Virus record (IMG/VR): IMGVR_UViG_3300021963_000740
Location: 1 to 21,818 of that record
Length of the DNA: 21,818 nt
Direction: 5' to 3' (one strand)
Origin: a virus
The notes under the pieces are model-generated. The model searched no databases, had not been told where the DNA came from, and saw only the letters and a list, made by a program, of their open reading frames with translations. This document shows, piece after piece, positions 20,398 through 21,818 of this stretch (within the stretch, counting starts at the first letter, position 1; each line of letters begins with the position of its first letter). Both the position numbers and the translations under genes were made by a program.

Positions 20398-20868
20398 ATG
20401 GCTTTTGTTATAGCTGACAGAGTAAAAGAAACTACCACAACCACGGGTACGGGGACAGTTACGCTTTTGGGAGCCTCTACGGGGTTTCAATCATTTGCTG
20501 TTATTGGTAACGCAAACACTACGTACTACTGTATTGCTGGACAGACTGGTAATGAGTGGGAAGTAGGTATTGGTACATATACAGCGTCTGGGACTACGTT
20601 AGCTAGGACAACTGTTTTTTCCAATAGTTCAGGAACACAGCCCTCTGCGTTAAGTTTTTCGGCTGGAACAAAAGATGTTTTTGTAACGTATCCATCAATA
20701 ATGGCTGCGTTTGCCAATGGTACAGGTGCGGTTCAAGAGAACTACACAACCTTGACTGGTACATACACAATGACACCCGGCAAAAATGGTATGAGCGTAG
20801 GCCCAGTTACCGTTAGTTCAGGTTCTTCTTACACAGTTGGCAGCGGCCAACGCTGGGTTATCCTTTAA
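20398..20868 (+). CDS. Tail fibre or adhesin protein, 156 aa
   Basis: A 156-residue beta-rich protein. The N-terminus MAFVIADRVKETTTTTGTGT matches the RVKETTTTTGTG start found in many phage tail proteins, followed by EWEVGIGTYTASGTTLARTT and FSAGTKDVFVTYP. The last 34 residues, TPGKNGMSVGPVTVSSGSSY then TVGSGQRWVIL, recur at the C-terminus of the next gene. Likely part of the host-recognition apparatus. AAAGGA lies 8 nt before the ATG. Confidence 0.75.
   Translation: MAFVIADRVKETTTTTGTGTVTLLGASTGFQSFAVIGNANTTYYCIAGQTGNEWEVGIGTYTASGTTLARTTVFSNSSGTQPSALSFSAGTKDVFVTYPSIMAAFANGTGAVQENYTTLTGTYTMTPGKNGMSVGPVTVSSGSSYTVGSGQRWVIL
20764..20868 (+). repeat. C-terminal fibre module, copy 1
   Basis: The last 34 codons encode a block of the type GKNGMSVGPVTVSSG-TV-GQRWVIL, followed by stop and TAAGGAAAAAATATG. 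A matching block with the same stop and ribosome-binding stretch is at 21619-21723. Confidence 0.7.
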
Positions 20869-20877
20869 GGAAAAAAT

Positions 20878-21723
20878 ATGACAACTGGAACAACAACTCT
20901 TCTTGGTCTAGCTCTTCCCGTAGATGGCGAACTTGACGGTACTTGGGGTGATGTCGTTAACTATGGCATTACTAATTACGTTGATATTTCTGTTGCGGGT
21001 ACGCTAACTTTAAATGGTGATGGTGCAGTTACTTTAGCCAATACGACCGGAACCGCATCTGGCACAAACATTACCAGCACAACAGCGCAGTATGCGATTA
21101 TTCGCATTACAGGCACACTAACCACAACCAAGGTTGTTACAGCACCAAGCTACAGCAAAACCTACATTGTTGATAATGCGGCTACTGGCGGATCGGTAAC
21201 GTTTAAAGCGGCAGGCCAGACCGGTGTGTCTGTGCCAGTTGGTGAAAAAGTCACTGTTTATTACAACGGCACTGACTATGTAAAAATATCAGGCGGAACT
21301 GTTAACTTAGCTACACAGGTAACGGGCGTATTACCTGAAGCAAATGGCGGCACAAATCAATCAACATACACCACTGGCGATATGCTTTACGCATCTGCGT
21401 CAAACACTTTATCTAAAAGAACAGTTGGTTCTACAGGTCAAGTTTTAACTGTTTCTGCCGGATTGCCAACATGGGCAACACCAGCTTCTGGTTTGCCATC
21501 ACAAACTGGTAATGCTGGTAAATACCTCACAACAGATGGATCATCAGCAAGTTGGACAGAAACAGGAGCCGCCGCTGGGGGTAGTATTTATGTTAACAAT
21601 ACGTTAATATCTTCAAACTACACTATTGCTTCTGGGCAGAACGGATTTTCTGTTGGCCCTATAACTCAAGCGCCGGGAGTAACGGTCACTATTACAGCGG
21701 GTCAGCGCTGGGTTGTTCTTTAA
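20878..21723 (+). CDS. Tail fibre protein
   Basis: A 281-residue protein with typical tail-fibre sequences: LGLALPVDGELDGTWGDVVN, YGITNYVDISVAGTLTL, the repeated Thr/Ala strands, KVTVYYNGTDYVKI, TGVLPEANGGTNQSTYTTGD, GSTGQVLTVSAGLPTWATP and the terminal ASGQNGFSVGPITQAPGVT followed by GQRWVVL. The GVLPEANGGTNQSTYTTGDM motif is common in fibres of environmental phages. It is expected to bind the host surface. It has the same TAAGGAAAAAATATG start context as the following gene, suggesting shuffling of gene-sized modules. Confidence 0.85.
   Translation: MTTGTTTLLGLALPVDGELDGTWGDVVNYGITNYVDISVAGTLTLNGDGAVTLANTTGTASGTNITSTTAQYAIIRITGTLTTTKVVTAPSYSKTYIVDNAATGGSVTFKAAGQTGVSVPVGEKVTVYYNGTDYVKISGGTVNLATQVTGVLPEANGGTNQSTYTTGDMLYASASNTLSKRTVGSTGQVLTVSAGLPTWATPASGLPSQTGNAGKYLTTDGSSASWTETGAAAGGSIYVNNTLISSNYTIASGQNGFSVGPITQAPGVTVTITAGQRWVVL
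21619..21723 (+). repeat. C-terminal fibre module, copy 2
   Basis: Encodes GQNGFSVGPI-GV-VTITAGQRWVVL, matching copy 1 at 20764. The junction TTTAAGGAAAAAATATGA after the stop codon is identical in the two copies. Confidence 0.7.
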
Positions 21724-21732
21724 GGAAAAAAT

Positions 21733-21818
21733 ATGAGTACGATTGCAGCAGGAACCACATCTGGCACGGCGCTAGTAAGCACCGGAAACACAGATGGAAC
21801 GATTCAACTTCAAGTTAA
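21733..21818 (+). CDS. Partial tail protein, cut by the window edge
   Basis: Only 28 complete codons: MSTIAAGTTSGTALVSTGNT, then DGTIQLQV. This is the start of a Thr/Gly-rich fibre- or virion-type protein, consistent with neighbours; the rest is outside the window. It is preceded by AAGGA about 8 nt upstream, in the same context as the gene before it. Confidence 0.75.
   Translation, partial: MSTIAAGTTSGTALVSTGNTDGTIQLQV

Noticed and set aside
1-21818. tRNA genes, integrase, insertion sequence or toxin-antitoxin system
   Set aside because: No tRNA cloverleaf, integrase or transposase motifs, or toxin-antitoxin pairs were recognised by eye in this window.

Overview
The window is the structural half, plus part of an early or accessory region, of a tailed double-stranded DNA bacteriophage genome. 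Evidence includes a small and large terminase pair, a portal, a scaffold, a major capsid protein of the phage Mu gpT type, two head-tail connector proteins of the kind seen in short-tailed phages, and tail-fibre-like proteins, in canonical order. No tail tube, sheath or tape-measure gene lies between the capsid gene and the fibres, so a short-tailed (podovirus-like) particle is most likely. Many families resemble those of uncultured aquatic phages. The host is not identifiable from the sequence, but perfect consensus DnaA boxes (TTATNCACA) indicate a bacterium with a conventional DnaA.

Layout. Positions 1-2282 are leftward: a degenerate SprT-like protein, a zinc-motif protein resembling DUF6011, and four small unknown genes. 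Four of these genes or gene pairs are preceded by a similar leader made of two consecutive hairpins at a nearly fixed distance from the start codon. Positions 2283-3088 are a divergent non-coding region with many dyads and a dense cluster of DnaA boxes, a good candidate replication origin. From 3089 everything runs rightward: terminase small subunit, a palindrome-rich gap, a LexA-like winged-helix protein, terminase large subunit, portal, a small coiled-coil protein, a GroES-like co-chaperonin, scaffold, an unknown structural protein, a probable decoration protein and the major capsid protein (to 11878). Two UUCG-loop terminators then bracket a second probable virion surface protein. Positions 12623-15219 hold a tightly packed run of small, mostly very basic proteins, several sharing a short DGxAxxG(K/R)TKG-like motif. 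Positions 15216-17827 hold the two connector proteins with a zinc-ribbon protein and two more small basic proteins between them. Positions 17824-21818 hold a paralogous pair of small beta-rich proteins, a 20-copy repeat protein and three fibre or adhesin genes, the last cut by the window edge.

How the parts work together. The terminase and portal package DNA into a shell built from the gpT-like capsid protein on the scaffold. The GroES-like protein, encoded between portal and scaffold, probably works with host GroEL to fold capsid protein. The connectors close the head and the fibre-like proteins bind the host. Genes commonly overlap by 1-14 nt (ATGA, TAATG), implying translational coupling. 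The 8-bp palindrome GTTTAAAC occurs 12 times in the first 16.6 kb, far above chance, and not at all in the last 5.3 kb.
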